A stretch of DNA of 5,154 bases, taken from NCBI GenBank assembly GCA_937892655.1, contig CALBJC010000087.1, positions 1 to 5,154 of the forward strand. Reading direction: 5' to 3'. Within the stretch, counting starts at the first letter, position 1. Each line of letters begins with the position of its first letter. The DNA comes from an uncultured Clostridia bacterium (lineage in GTDB: Bacteria > Bacillota > Clostridia > Oscillospirales > Ruminococcaceae). Under the pieces are notes generated by a model, which was not told the DNA's origin, ran no database searches, and saw nothing but the letters and a program-made list of their open reading frames with translations. This document shows, in pieces, positions 5,111 through 5,154 of this stretch. The position numbers were made by a program, and so were the translations under genes.

Positions 5111-5154
5111 GGCTCCCTCAGACCACCTTTGGTGGTTTTGCTCCCCTCTCGGAG
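5111..5154. repeat. Nested hairpin repeat, copy B (cut by the window end)
   Basis: The inner hairpin ACCACC (5122-5127) / GGTGGT (5131-5136) has a TTT loop, and CTCC (5113-5116) can pair with GGAG (5151-5154); the outer arms probably continue beyond the window. The stretch 5122-5140 is the exact reverse complement of 1997-2015, so it is an inverted copy of the repeat at 1976-2024. Confidence 0.65.

Overview
The window looks like a chromosomal segment of a low-to-mid GC member of the Firmicutes, most likely a gut-type Clostridia (Oscillospirales/Ruminococcaceae-like). This is inferred from strong AGGAGG-type ribosome binding sites, tightly packed operons, the protein families present, and intergenic palindromes of the GTAGGGGCG...CGCCCSTAC type that are common in those genomes. 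No taxonomic marker gene is present, so the assignment is tentative.

Layout. Bases 3-470 (+) are the 3' part of a metal-dependent amidohydrolase (PF04909-like) gene that begins outside the window; a strong intrinsic terminator follows (477-510). Bases 511-885 hold no credible gene. They carry repeats: a 179-bp composite element (637-815) ending in a 50-bp perfect palindrome, then small hairpins and a terminator for the convergent gene. Bases 960-1580 (-) encode a permuted papain-like enzyme of the YiiX/C92 type, with a candidate promoter near 1661. Bases 1593-2098 hold no credible gene; they carry a second, 149-bp copy of the composite element (1821-1969), a different nested hairpin repeat (1976-2024), and the terminator of the following operon.

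Bases 2099-4942 (-) are a compact three-gene operon, transcribed right to left: an HSL-type alpha/beta hydrolase, an acyltransferase of the alcohol acetyltransferase/condensation superfamily with an intact HxxxDG motif, and a six-helix membrane protein with an N-terminal zinc ribbon (DUF6320-like). The three are separated by 1 nt or overlap by 1 nt, and each has a clear Shine-Dalgarno sequence. A weak sigma-A-like promoter is seen at 4984-5012. The combination of an ester hydrolase, an acyl transferase and a membrane protein suggests a small ester or lipid acyl-transfer system at the membrane; substrate and product cannot be read from the sequence. The operon lies between two inverted copies of the nested hairpin repeat (1976-2024 and 5111-5154, the latter cut by the window end).

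The most interesting items are this operon of unknown function and the repeat pair with constant frame but exchangeable palindromes. I did not find a CRISPR array, tRNA, rRNA, transposase or phage gene.
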